Assembly: GCA_039025855.1 (NCBI GenBank)
Contig: JBCCNL010000012.1
Coordinates: forward strand, 1 to 64,000
Reading direction: 5' to 3'
From: JBCCOW01 sp039025855
GTDB taxonomy: Bacteria > Planctomycetota > Phycisphaerae > Phycisphaerales > Phycisphaeraceae
DNA: 64,000 nt
A program made the position numbers and the translations under genes. Numbering within the stretch: the first letter of the stretch is position 1; every line of letters starts with the position of its first letter. Shown here piece by piece: positions 44,175-53,127 of the stretch. The notes under the pieces were generated by a model that was given only the letters and a program-made list of their open reading frames with translations, was not told the origin of the DNA and ran no database searches.

Positions 44175-44373
44175 AATTGCGGTCCTTCGCAGGGCGGGCG
44201 TGGTTGGTGCGGGAGCCGGCGGGTGTCGTTGAACGCGGAAAGGGGAGCAAGGCACATCCCTGTGCGATGCACACTGGATTCCGAAATAAAAGATCGGCTG
44301 CTGCCGTTTGGGCCGTGTTCAAAGCGGGTGAAAATTTGGTGAAAAGCCGTGGAGAACGTCCTTCGGATGCTCC

Positions 44374-45357
44374 TCACGGCGTCAGCAACACCTTCACCAC
44401 CCCTGATTGATCCGCGAGCTTCAACGCCTTCACCCCATCATCCAGCCGGACCCGCCGGCTGATCAGGCTCGTCACATCCACCTCGTCCGCGGCCAGCGCA
44501 GCGAGCGCGTCCTCAAACGGCCCGCAGCGGCTGCCCAGCACCGTGATCTCGTTTACGACCACCGCCGCCAGCGTCTCTGCTGAGGCGGCCGCCATCCCGT
44601 TCTCGCCCGCCACCGTGGTCTTGAGCACGATCGTCCCGCGTGGCCTGACCATCTGCACCGCGGTCGCCAGCCCCGACGGCGAGCCGGTGCAGTCCACCAC
44701 GATGTCCTGGTCCTGCCGGAGCCCCACCTCGTCCAACGGCCTGGCCTTGATCCCCCAACGCTCGCACAACGCCAGCTTCTCGGGGTGCTTCCCCACACAC
44801 CTCACCGTTGCGTTGAGCCGGGCCATGACCTGCGTGCAGAGCAGCCCCAGCCGGCCGTCCCCCAACACCGTGATGTACGGCCGACCCTCCACCACCAATT
44901 GACGCAGCACCTGGAACGCCGCCGCCAACGGCTCGGCAAACACCGCCTGCTCATCGCTCACCCCGTCCGGCACCGCCAGCAGGTTCTGCGTTGGCAACAC
45001 GAACCGATCGGCGAAAACGCCGTCACGCCCCGCGATCCCCAAGACCGTCCGGTTGCGGCAGTGCTCCGGCAGCCCCCGCCGACACATGTCGCACTCACCA
45101 CACACGCAATTGATCCGACCCACCACCCGCTGCCCCACCCAGGCCCTGTCCACAATGTCCTTCGCCGATTCCACCACCCCGACAAACTCGTGCCCCAGCG
45201 TCCCGTTAAACCCCATGTACCCCCGACAGAGCTCAAGGTCGGTCGAGCACACGCCCATGCACTTCGGCCGGATAATAACCTCCCCTGCCGGCGCCTCCGG
45301 TTCCGCCACCCCGCGGTCCAGTTCCACCCCGCCCTCGCTCACACGCAACGCTCGCAT
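44374..45357 (-). CDS. Zinc-dependent alcohol dehydrogenase (MDR superfamily)
   Basis: A 327-residue medium-chain dehydrogenase/reductase, read from the ATG at 45355-45357; the frame runs to 45393 but that start is not supported. Catalytic zinc ligands are in RPKCMGVCSTDLELCRGYMG (Cys) and GTLGHEFVGVVES (His, Glu). The structural zinc lobe is complete (NCVCGECDMCRRGLPEHCRN). The Rossmann nucleotide site is VLGDGRLGLLCTQVMARL. The substrate is not identifiable; relatives act on polyols or threonine-type alcohols. It is divergent from nadK with a gap of only 53 bp. Codon third positions are G-rich, unlike those of the + strand genes next to it, in line with the strand-skew pattern. Confidence 0.88.
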   Translation of the reverse strand: MRALRVSEGGVELDRGVAEPEAPAGEVIIRPKCMGVCSTDLELCRGYMGFNGTLGHEFVGVVESAKDIVDRAWVGQRVVGRINCVCGECDMCRRGLPEHCRNRTVLGIAGRDGVFADRFVLPTQNLLAVPDGVSDEQAVFAEPLAAAFQVLRQLVVEGRPYITVLGDGRLGLLCTQVMARLNATVRCVGKHPEKLALCERWGIKARPLDEVGLRQDQDIVVDCTGSPSGLATAVQMVRPRGTIVLKTTVAGENGMAAASAETLAAVVVNEITVLGSRCGPFEDALAALAADEVDVTSLISRRVRLDDGVKALKLADQSGVVKVLLTP

Positions 45358-45410
45358 ATCTAGAGCATCGGCGATCCACCCCCCCCACGCCACCGATTAG
45401 ACTGCTGTCG

Positions 45411-46391
45411 ATGCCTGATCGGCCCCGCGTCCTGCTCCTGCCCAACCGCCACAAACCCCTCGTGGTCGAGGCCCTGACCGACTTCGTCCCCTGGCTCCGC
45501 GAGCGGACCGAGATCGTCGCCGAGTTCGACACCCTGACCACCAGCGCCCTCGACCCCGCCGACATTCCAGCCGCCGACCTCGCCATCGTCCTCGGCGGCG
45601 ACGGCACGCTGCTGTCCCAGGCCCGCGTCCTCGTCGACCACAACACACCCCTGCTCGGGATCAATTTCGGGAAGCTCGGCTTCCTCGCCGAGTTCTTCAT
45701 CGAAGACGTCCAGAAGCACTGGGACCACATCACCTGCGGGAACTGTCGGCGAAGCCGGCGCATCATGATCGACGTCGATGTCTTCCCCGCCGACATGCCC
45801 AAGTGGGGCCGGGTCAATGGCGAGCCCACGCCCGGCGTCGAGCCGCCCAACGCTGAGCACCGCCGACGCGACCTGCCCGACCCCGTCTTCTCCGGCATCG
45901 CCATGAACGACGCCGTGGTCAATGCCGGGGCCCCCTTCCGCATGCTCGAACTCGAGCTCGCCATCGACCCCCACTACGGCCATCCCTCCGCCACCACCTT
46001 CGCCGGCGACGGCGTGGTCATTTCCACCCCCTCCGGCTCCACCGCCTACAACCTCTCCGCCGGCGGACCCATCATGTCCCCCGGCATCGACGGGCTCTGC
46101 GTCTCGGCTCTCAACCCGCAGACCCTCGCCTTCCGGCCCATCGTCTACGACGCCGACAACGAGACCTGGCTCTTCCTCCATCAGGTCAACGAGGGCACCG
46201 CCCTGGTCCTCGATGGCCAACTTGCCACGAACCTCAAGGCCGGTCAACAACTAAGGATTACAAAGCACCGCAGCAGCGTGGTGCTGATCCACAACCCCGA
46301 GCTGTCCTACTGGAACATGCTCGCCCATAAGATGCGGTGGGCCGTCAGGCCCCGGCGCGGCCAAAACCCGCCCGCACCCCGCCACCCATAA
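45411..46391 (+). CDS. nadK: NAD kinase
   Basis: A 326-residue NAD kinase, which makes NADP from NAD. The GGDGT motif is at residues 62-66 (VLGGDGTLLSQ), the next conserved loop is GINFGKLGFLAEF, the N-E/D motif is AMNDAVVNAGA, and the conserved catalytic stretch is STPSGSTAYNLSAGGPIMSP. The C-terminal strand set (RPIVYDADNETWLFL, KAGQQLRITKHRSSVVLI) completes the fold. An insert of about 40 residues (FPADMPKWGRVNGEPTPGVE onwards, around 130-160) is longer than in most bacterial enzymes. It is followed 22 bp later by sppA on the same strand, probably one transcript. The start is ATG 45411. Confidence 0.95.
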   Translation: MPDRPRVLLLPNRHKPLVVEALTDFVPWLRERTEIVAEFDTLTTSALDPADIPAADLAIVLGGDGTLLSQARVLVDHNTPLLGINFGKLGFLAEFFIEDVQKHWDHITCGNCRRSRRIMIDVDVFPADMPKWGRVNGEPTPGVEPPNAEHRRRDLPDPVFSGIAMNDAVVNAGAPFRMLELELAIDPHYGHPSATTFAGDGVVISTPSGSTAYNLSAGGPIMSPGIDGLCVSALNPQTLAFRPIVYDADNETWLFLHQVNEGTALVLDGQLATNLKAGQQLRITKHRSSVVLIHNPELSYWNMLAHKMRWAVRPRRGQNPPAPRHP

Positions 46392-46413
46392 CGCAGCCCC
46401 AACGGAGTCACCC

Positions 46414-48297
46414 ATGCGTCTGGTCCCATTCGTCACAGCCCTCGCCCTCCTCACCGCCTTAGCCCTGCCCGGCCAAAACGCCGCGGCCCAGTCCGTCGAC
46501 GCCCTCGTCGATGCCGCACCCGCGACCCAACCCGAAGCGGCACCCGCTACCCAGCCCGACGCCGCCGAGGCAAACGCGACCCCCACTAAAGTCGGATACC
46601 TCAAGCTCTCCGGCAGCCTCGCCGATGCACCGCCGCCCTTCGCCTGGGTCACCGATCCGCCGGCCTCCCTCCGCTCGGTCATCGGCCAGATCAATCACGT
46701 CGCCACCAGCGATGAACACGCCGGCCTCTTCATCTTCCTCGACGAGCCCGCACTCTCCCTCACTCAGGTCCAGGCCCTCAGCGAGGCCATCACCGACGCC
46801 TCCGACGCCGGCAAGACCGTCCTCGTCTTCGCCGACACCTACGACCTCCGCACCTACCTCCTCGCCTCCGCCGCCGACCAGGTCCTCCTCCAACACAAGG
46901 GCGGCCTCGCCCTCATCGGGCTCAGCCTCGAAGAGATGTACCTCAAAGGCCTGCTCGAAAAAATCGGTATCCAGGCCAGCTTCGTCCAGGTCGGCAAGTT
47001 CAAGGGCGCCGACGAACAGTTCACCCGCACCGGGCCTTCCCCCGAGTGGTCCGCCAACATGGACAACCTCCTCGACGGGCTCTACGGCGACATGACCGCC
47101 ACCCTCATGGCCAACCGCGGCATGACCCAGCAGCAGCTCGACTCGGCCATGGCCAACGCCTGGACCCTCACCGACGAACAACTGCTCGAAGCCGGCCTCG
47201 TCGACAAGCTCGTCTCCCGCGATGTCGACGACACCCTCACCGAAGCCTTCGGCGAAGACTTCGACTACGACTTCCGCATGGGCAAGCGCAAGGGCAAGGA
47301 ACTGCCCTCCAACCCGTTCGCCCTCCTCGGCTCGATCATGAACGCCAAGCCCGCCTCCACCCGCGGACCCACCCTCGCCGTCATCCACATGACCGGCCCC
47401 ATCATGACCGGCGACTCCACCATCGGTGACGGCTTCCTCTCATCCGACTCCATCGGCTCCCGCACCATCCTCGACGCCCTCGAAGAGGCCCACGACGACG
47501 ACAACATCAAGGGCGTCATCCTCCGCCTCGACTCGCCCGGTGGCTCCGCCCTCGCCTCCGAGCTCATCTGGCAGGGCGTTCGAGACCTCGCCGCCGAAAA
47601 ACCCGTCTACACCTCCATCGGCGGCATGGCGGCCTCCGGCGGCTACTACATCGCCTCCGCCACCGAGAAAATCTACGCCCAGCCCGCCTCCATCCTCGGC
47701 TCCATCGGTGTCGTCGGCGGCAAGCTCTCCATGGGCGGCCTCTATGACATGCTCGGCATCGGCATCCACGGCCGATCCCGCGGCCCCAACGCCGACCTCT
47801 TCAACTCCGTCGCCCCGTTCACCCCCGAGCAGGAGGCCATGATCCGCAAGTCGATGACCGTCATCTACGACCAGTTCCTCGACCGCGTCACCGCCGGCCG
47901 CGGCGACAACATCGACGACCTCGACGCCGTCACCCAAGGCCGAATCTTCACCGGCACCCAGTCCATCGCCAACGGCCTCGCCGATGCCGAGGGCGGCATC
48001 CTCGAAGCCCAGGCCGGCCTCGCCGAACAGCTCGACCTCGGCGACGACTACGCCGTCTTCCACCTCCCCCGCGCGATGGGCCTCGACGAATACATCAACA
48101 CCGTCTTCGGCATCTCCGCCCCCGGCCAGATGACGGTCCTACCCAGCCGGGCCGCCGCCAGCCCCGAGCTCGCCGCCGCCAAGCGCCTCCTCAGCCCCAG
48201 TGCCTGGTCCGCCCTACGCCGGCAGCTCACCGCCATCACCCAGCTCCAACGCGAGCCCGTCCTCCTGCTCGGACCCGCCGCAATCTCCATCAAGTAG
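46414..48297 (+). CDS. sppA: Signal peptide peptidase SppA, long (67-kDa) type
   Basis: A 627-residue membrane-associated serine protease that clears leftover signal peptides. It begins with a Sec signal (MRLVPFVTALALLTALALPG) and an ATQP linker. The two SppA halves are both present. The N-terminal half carries the catalytic Lys in VQVGKFKGADEQF (about residue 197) and the C-terminal half the nucleophile in GGMAASGGYYIAS (Ser408), with supporting motifs GVILRLDSPGGSALASE and GSIGVVGGKLSMGGLYDMLG. This corresponds to the Ser/Lys dyad of E. coli SppA (K209/S409), so the full-length double-domain form is intact. Start ATG 46414 with GGAG upstream. It is probably cotranscribed with nadK. Confidence 0.93.
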   Translation: MRLVPFVTALALLTALALPGQNAAAQSVDALVDAAPATQPEAAPATQPDAAEANATPTKVGYLKLSGSLADAPPPFAWVTDPPASLRSVIGQINHVATSDEHAGLFIFLDEPALSLTQVQALSEAITDASDAGKTVLVFADTYDLRTYLLASAADQVLLQHKGGLALIGLSLEEMYLKGLLEKIGIQASFVQVGKFKGADEQFTRTGPSPEWSANMDNLLDGLYGDMTATLMANRGMTQQQLDSAMANAWTLTDEQLLEAGLVDKLVSRDVDDTLTEAFGEDFDYDFRMGKRKGKELPSNPFALLGSIMNAKPASTRGPTLAVIHMTGPIMTGDSTIGDGFLSSDSIGSRTILDALEEAHDDDNIKGVILRLDSPGGSALASELIWQGVRDLAAEKPVYTSIGGMAASGGYYIASATEKIYAQPASILGSIGVVGGKLSMGGLYDMLGIGIHGRSRGPNADLFNSVAPFTPEQEAMIRKSMTVIYDQFLDRVTAGRGDNIDDLDAVTQGRIFTGTQSIANGLADAEGGILEAQAGLAEQLDLGDDYAVFHLPRAMGLDEYINTVFGISAPGQMTVLPSRAAASPELAAAKRLLSPSAWSALRRQLTAITQLQREPVLLLGPAAISIK

Positions 48298-48316
48298 CAC
48301 GCATGCCCCGTTTAGC

Positions 48317-48334
48317 GGCGGGCTTCAGCCCGCC
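48317..48334. repeat. Perfect GC-rich hairpin (possible dispersed palindrome or weak terminator)
   Basis: GGCGGGC-TTCA-GCCCGCC forms a perfect 7-bp stem with a 4-nt loop, 20 bp after the sppA stop. No T tract follows. A comparable element (CCCCGGGC-AGA-GCCCGGGG) is at 33321-33339. Confidence 0.5.
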
Positions 48335-48490
48335 CGCCGGCAACGCACAACCCCAAGTCAAGTCGGCCATCACCCTGACCGAAGACCACCAGTAGCCGTG
48401 GTGACACCGGGCCCGCCCCCGCTACACTGCGTCCGCACGGTCCGATAGTCCGGCCGGCCACAACCCCCATCCGATCAGGGACCCCAAACG

Positions 48491-49876
48491 ATGCGCATCA
48501 CCATGGTTGGCACCGGCTACGTCGGGCTCGTCACCGGCACCTGCTTCGCCGAAATCGGCAACGACGTCACCTGCCTCGATATCGACCAGGCCAAGATCGA
48601 TAAGCTCCACCAGGGCATCTCCCCCATCTACGAGCCCGGGCTCGACGAGCTGATCACCCGAAACGTCAAGGCCGGCCGCCTCCACTTCACCACCGACAAG
48701 AAGGCCGCCTACCAGTCCGCCGAGGTCATCTTCATCTGCGTCGGCACCCCCTCCGACGACATGGGTCGCGCCGACCTCAAGTACGTCCTCGCCGCCTCCT
48801 CCGACATCGGCAAGGCCATCGAAGAGGCCGACGGCGACACCGGCGGCGACCCCGAAGAACGCCGCGCCAAGATCATCGTCGTCAAGTCCACCGTCCCCGT
48901 CGGCACCAACGCCAAGGTCGAGAAGGCCATCGGCGAGCAAACCAACAAACGCTTCTGCATGGCCTCCAACCCCGAGTTCCTCAAAGAGGGCGCGGCCATC
49001 AACGACTTCATGAAGCCCGACCGCGTCGTCATCGGCGTCGCCGAAGAGGGCGCCGGCGGCCGCATGAAGAAGCTCTACGAGCCCTTCGTCCGCCAGGGCC
49101 ACCCCATCTTCGTCATGGACATCCCCTCCGCCGAGATGGTCAAGTACGCCGCCAACGCCATGCTCGCCACCAAGATCTCTTTCATCAACGAGATCGCCAA
49201 CCTCTGCGAGGCCTACGGCTCCAACGTCGACGAGGTCTGGAGGGGCATGACCTCCGACGCCCGCATCGGCAACAAGTTCCTCTACCCCGGCCTCGGCTAC
49301 GGCGGCTCCTGCTTCCCCAAGGACGTCCTCGCCTGCATCTCCATGGGCCTCGAAACCAAGACCCCCACCGACCTCCTCGACTCCGTCCACTCCGTCAACC
49401 AGGCCCAACGCACCGCCTTCATGAAGAAGCTCGACAACTACTTCGGCCAAGGCAACGGCTCCAACGGACTCAACGGCAAGACCATCGGCGTCTGGGGCAT
49501 CGCCTTCAAGCCCGGCACCGACGACATCCGCGAAGCCCCCTCCATCACGCTGATCAAATGGCTCCTCGAACGCGGCGCCACCGTCAAGGCCCACGACCCC
49601 GTCGCCCACGAAGCCGCCCAGCACGTCCTCGGCGACTCGGTCACCTACACCGACACGCCCTACGACGCCTGCCAGGACGCCGACGCCCTGGTCATCTGCA
49701 CCGACTGGAACGAGTTCAAGCACCCCAACCTCGACGAGGTCCGCACTCGTTTGAACCACCCCATCATTTTCGACGGCCGCAACCTCTACGACCCCGACGC
49801 CATGGAAGCCGCCGGCTTCACCTACCTCTCCGTCGGCCGCAAACCCGTCGGCGTCACCGAACCCCAGCCGGCATAA
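48491..49876 (+). CDS. ugd: UDP-glucose 6-dehydrogenase
   Basis: A 461-residue enzyme of the UDP-glucose/GDP-mannose dehydrogenase family, which oxidises UDP-glucose twice to UDP-glucuronate for exopolysaccharide and envelope glycans. The N-terminal Rossmann motif is MVGTGYVGLVTGTCFAEIGN. The central domain carries NPEFLKEGAAINDFMKPDRV, and the catalytic Cys274 is in YGGSCFPKDVLA. The C-terminal domain shows GIAFKPGTDDIREAPSITLI. Length and motif spacing are typical of the bacterial Ugd/TuaD form. UDP-glucose is the expected substrate, although GDP-mannose or UDP-GlcNAc relatives share these motifs. It follows sppA by 193 bp, probably with its own promoter. Confidence 0.93.
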   Translation: MRITMVGTGYVGLVTGTCFAEIGNDVTCLDIDQAKIDKLHQGISPIYEPGLDELITRNVKAGRLHFTTDKKAAYQSAEVIFICVGTPSDDMGRADLKYVLAASSDIGKAIEEADGDTGGDPEERRAKIIVVKSTVPVGTNAKVEKAIGEQTNKRFCMASNPEFLKEGAAINDFMKPDRVVIGVAEEGAGGRMKKLYEPFVRQGHPIFVMDIPSAEMVKYAANAMLATKISFINEIANLCEAYGSNVDEVWRGMTSDARIGNKFLYPGLGYGGSCFPKDVLACISMGLETKTPTDLLDSVHSVNQAQRTAFMKKLDNYFGQGNGSNGLNGKTIGVWGIAFKPGTDDIREAPSITLIKWLLERGATVKAHDPVAHEAAQHVLGDSVTYTDTPYDACQDADALVICTDWNEFKHPNLDEVRTRLNHPIIFDGRNLYDPDAMEAAGFTYLSVGRKPVGVTEPQPA

Positions 49877-49928
49877 TACGTATTCCCCGCCGCTCAGAAT
49901 CTACGATTGTTGCGGTTAACCTGTTTGG

Positions 49929-50162
49929 GTGCCGCACCGATGGAAAATCGTGCTGTCTCTCGCTGGCCTGCTGATCGGCGCGCTTGCCGCTGTCTGCGGT
50001 CCGTACCTCCTCATGAGTTGGTCTGAGTCACGGACAGGATACGACGCGGGAAACGCAGGACTCCTGTTCTGCTGCACCCTCCCAACGCTCCCGGTCATCG
50101 GCCTCGCCGCTGGTTTCGCACTGGGTCTCAAGCTGGACAACAACACCAACAACGACGCGTAG
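49929..50162 (+). CDS. Small membrane protein of unknown function
   Basis: A 77-residue protein starting at GTG 49929. It has two predicted membrane segments (WKIVLSLAGLLIGALAAVCG and LPTLPVIGLAAGFALGLKLD) joined by a short loop, with a polar C-terminal tail (NNTNNDA). There is no strong ribosome-binding site, so expression is uncertain. No family recognised. It overlaps nothing and precedes a gene on the other strand by 32 bp. Confidence 0.5.
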   Translation: MPHRWKIVLSLAGLLIGALAAVCGPYLLMSWSESRTGYDAGNAGLLFCCTLPTLPVIGLAAGFALGLKLDNNTNNDA

Positions 50163-50194
50163 TGGCTGAACCAAACAACGCTGTTCAAACCTAT

Positions 50195-51484
50195 TTAGCC
50201 CGGTCGCTCGCGACCGGTCCGGGCGACGCCGATCTGGCCCGCGACTTCGATACCTTCGCTACCACCGCCGTCTTCGTCTCCGCGCAACCGCTGGCCCAGC
50301 CACGCGACCCACACGCCCAGCCCCAGCATCCCAAACGCGGACACCACAGCCGACACACCCCACCCCGCCCAACCTAAGCGTTCCAGCCACGGGATCACGT
50401 CGTACATCACCCATTCGATCGCTTCACCAATCGTTCGCGGGAAAAACCCGAGCGTGGCCCAGAACCCCGCGAACAGCAGCAGCCACCACCGCCGTGCCGG
50501 CGTCAGCCACACCGCCAACACCATCACAGCCACCGTCACGATCAACAGACGACTCGGCAGCCCCCAGAAATAACCGTAGGGCCAGTTGCTGTAGACCCCG
50601 TGGCGTGTACTCATCACGGGAACAGCAAAGCACACAACACCCAGAGCGGCACCGACCGCAACCCACCGCTTGACGATCGGCGACGACTGGCCACGCCGCG
50701 CCCAGACCACCACCGTCGCTAGCCCAACCGGTATCAAACCAATCGGCAGCACCTCCCACGCGTCGTAGACCCGGTGCCCGATCAGCAGGTGCAGCCCCGC
50801 CGAGCCGATCGGCACACACGCGATCAGCCGCGCCACCAGGTGCTGCAACGCCCGGTAGTCCGGACTCCACGCCCGGCCGTACCCGAACCACCGCCGCGGC
50901 GGCACCGCCAACAAACCGATCCCGATGGCGAGCCACCAATACGCCAGATAAACCGACCAGTCCGACCACGTCGCCCGTTTCACACCCCACAGCAGCACCG
51001 GCATCGCGTAGCTCAAGCCGATCCCGAACACGATCGGTGCCCACGCCGCCGGCCGGACATACACGCCCAGCCCGTGCAGCAGCAGCTTCACCTTCACACA
51101 CGCCAACAATGCCAGCACCGCCGCCACCACTCCACCCCACAACGGCTCGTCCGTCGCCACCGCGTTCCCCAGCAACGTCACATCCACCGCCAGCAGCACG
51201 GCCAGCCCCAACAGCCAACGCGCATCCCGCACCAACGCCCGGCTCCGCGACAGCCACAACCCCACCCCGATCGCCAGCCCTTCATAGACGTTCACCGCCG
51301 CGATCAGACCGACCAGCCGCCAGTACTTGCCGTCCATCGTGTCGATGCCCCGCGTCACCGCGAAACACCCAAACAGCAGCATCACGCCCGACAGCAAAAA
51401 GAACGGGTTGCGATCCATCAACCACTGCGGCACCCGCGGGAACCGCCAACCGCCCGAAACCTGCCGTAACACCGCATCCGACAT
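50195..51484 (-). CDS. Polytopic membrane protein of unknown function
   Basis: A 429-residue protein with about ten hydrophobic segments, for example NPFFLLSGVMLLFGCFAVTR, AAVLALLACVKVKLLLHGLG, WLAIGIGLLAVPPRRWFGYG and RLLIVTVAVMVLAVWLTPAR. The start is ATG 51482-51484 with AAAGG upstream. The C-terminal ~40 residues are polar and acidic (RLRGDEDGGGSEGIEVAGQI). No catalytic or transport motif was recognised; Trp and Arg residues between helices are frequent. Codon third positions are G-rich, the opposite of ugd on the other strand, so the strand skew dominates here. Function unknown. Confidence 0.8.
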   Translation of the reverse strand: MSDAVLRQVSGGWRFPRVPQWLMDRNPFFLLSGVMLLFGCFAVTRGIDTMDGKYWRLVGLIAAVNVYEGLAIGVGLWLSRSRALVRDARWLLGLAVLLAVDVTLLGNAVATDEPLWGGVVAAVLALLACVKVKLLLHGLGVYVRPAAWAPIVFGIGLSYAMPVLLWGVKRATWSDWSVYLAYWWLAIGIGLLAVPPRRWFGYGRAWSPDYRALQHLVARLIACVPIGSAGLHLLIGHRVYDAWEVLPIGLIPVGLATVVVWARRGQSSPIVKRWVAVGAALGVVCFAVPVMSTRHGVYSNWPYGYFWGLPSRLLIVTVAVMVLAVWLTPARRWWLLLFAGFWATLGFFPRTIGEAIEWVMYDVIPWLERLGWAGWGVSAVVSAFGMLGLGVWVAWLGQRLRGDEDGGGSEGIEVAGQIGVARTGRERPG

Positions 51485-51793
51485 AGCAGCCTACCTTTCG
51501 GTGAGGGCGCACCGACCGCGCATCGGCCGGGACGCCGCAATCCAGAACCACCGCCGACCAGGCCAGCGCGACACAGCGATCGCGCACGCCCATTGGGGCG
51601 GCAGAAACCCGGCGAAACACTCACCGGGCCGGCGTCATGCAGATGTCAGGGCAGGGGGGCTGAGGGATAAGCGGATGAAAATGGCAAGAGATTCAGGCCC
51701 GACCAACACGACTCGCAGAACGCCAACAAACTCTTCCTTAAAGATATCGTTGGTCGATGGGCCGGCCTAATACTTTTTGCTCAAACTTATGCA
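51485..51793. other. Intergenic region, no gene seen
   Basis: A 309-bp stretch between the membrane protein and argJ, both on the minus strand. No family-like open frame, RNA gene or clear terminator was seen. A/T-richer sequence at about 51760-51790 lies just past the argJ stop. Confidence 0.4.
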
Positions 51794-53011
51794 TCAAGTC
51801 GTGTAGTCCGCGTTGATGGTGATGTACTCCCGCGTCAGATCACATCCGAGCCACGTACAAGATGCATGGCCGAGGCCAAGGTCAACCGAGAGCTGGACGT
51901 CCCGTCCGGTCTTCCGCATGGACGCAGATAGGCGTTTCTCCAGAGCGGCAGACATCGCGACAGGGACGCCGTGGGCGTAGACCGACTCGCCATTGATGGC
52001 GATGGTCATGGACTCGGGCTTAAGAGCAGCGCCGCTCTTACCGGCAGCCATGGCGATCCGTCCCCAGTTCGGGTCAGCACCATGGATCGCGGTCTTGACC
52101 AAGGGGCTCTCGGCAATCGCCCGGCCGACCCGGTCGGCGTCCTTCATCGATTTTGCTCCGCTCACCTCGACCCGGAAGAGCTTGGTCATCCCCTCGCCAT
52201 CGCGGACGATCGCCTCGGCCAGCTCGCCGCAGACCTCGGTCAACGCGGCGACAAAAGCGGTGTAGCGAGAACCACTGGGTTGCTTGATCGCCGAGCGGGC
52301 GGCCTGCCCGCTGGCCAGCACGTACACCGTGTCGCTGGTGCTGGTGTCGGTATCGACGCTGATGCGGTTGAACGAGGCGTCAGTTGCTTCACGGAGGGCT
52401 TGCCGGAGGACGGGCGGGGGCACCTCGGCATCGGTGGTGATGAAGCCGAGCATTGTGGCCATGGACGGGGCGATCATCCCGGAGCCCTTGGCGATCCCGC
52501 CGATCGTGACGCCGCTACGCAAACGCCGGACGGACGACTTGGTCACGAGATCGGTCGTCAGGATCGCCCTCGCTGCGGCGGTGTCGGGCGTGGGGCCTGC
52601 CTTGAGTTTCGGGGCAAGCGACGCGATACCGGCGGTGATCTTCTCAATGGGGAGGACGCGGCCGATGATCCCGGTCGAGGCGGGCAGCACTTCACCCGGG
52701 GCACAACCGACAGCCTCGGCGGTCGCCCGACACATCGCGACCGCGTCATCCAGACCCTGCCGACCCGTGGCAACGTTCGAGTTACCGCTGTTGCAGACGA
52801 TCGCCCGGGCCTGCCCGTTACGGACGTGACGCTTGCCCACCATGACCGGAGCCCCGAGCACCTTGTTCCGCGTGAACACCCCCGCGGCGCTGCACGGCCC
52901 GTCGGCCACGATCAGGGCCAGGTCCGGCTTCCCGCTGGCCTTCACCCCGCACACCCCGCCTGCGGCACGGAAGCCCTTGGGCCGCGTGATCGATCCGGTC
53001 GGCTTGCTCAT
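51794..53011 (-). CDS. argJ: Bifunctional ornithine acetyltransferase / N-acetylglutamate synthase
   Basis: A 405-residue ArgJ, which transfers the acetyl group from N-acetylornithine to glutamate in arginine synthesis and in the bifunctional form also acetylates glutamate with acetyl-CoA. The self-cleavage site is intact: KGSGMIAPSMATMLGFITTD, with the nucleophilic Thr186 directly after Ala, so alpha and beta subunits should form. Other signatures are CNSGNSNVATGRQGL, PASTGIIGRVLPIEKI (oxyanion-region Thr/Gly), SVDTDTSTSDTVYVLASG and ADPNWGRIAMAAGKSG. The end, TREYITINADYTT, is the classic C-terminus. Mono- or bifunctional activity cannot be told from motifs. It is divergent from the aldolase gene. 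Confidence 0.95.
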   Translation of the reverse strand: MSKPTGSITRPKGFRAAGGVCGVKASGKPDLALIVADGPCSAAGVFTRNKVLGAPVMVGKRHVRNGQARAIVCNSGNSNVATGRQGLDDAVAMCRATAEAVGCAPGEVLPASTGIIGRVLPIEKITAGIASLAPKLKAGPTPDTAAARAILTTDLVTKSSVRRLRSGVTIGGIAKGSGMIAPSMATMLGFITTDAEVPPPVLRQALREATDASFNRISVDTDTSTSDTVYVLASGQAARSAIKQPSGSRYTAFVAALTEVCGELAEAIVRDGEGMTKLFRVEVSGAKSMKDADRVGRAIAESPLVKTAIHGADPNWGRIAMAAGKSGAALKPESMTIAINGESVYAHGVPVAMSAALEKRLSASMRKTGRDVQLSVDLGLGHASCTWLGCDLTREYITINADYTT

Positions 53012-53127
53012 GACGGTGAGTGTAATCCCCGAGCCGAGCGGGCTACCCCAAAAACTCCAGCCGGTATGATGCGTGTCTTCCGGAGGGCGTCACCCCAATC
53101 CAAAACCCCACACACGGAGTTGCCGCC

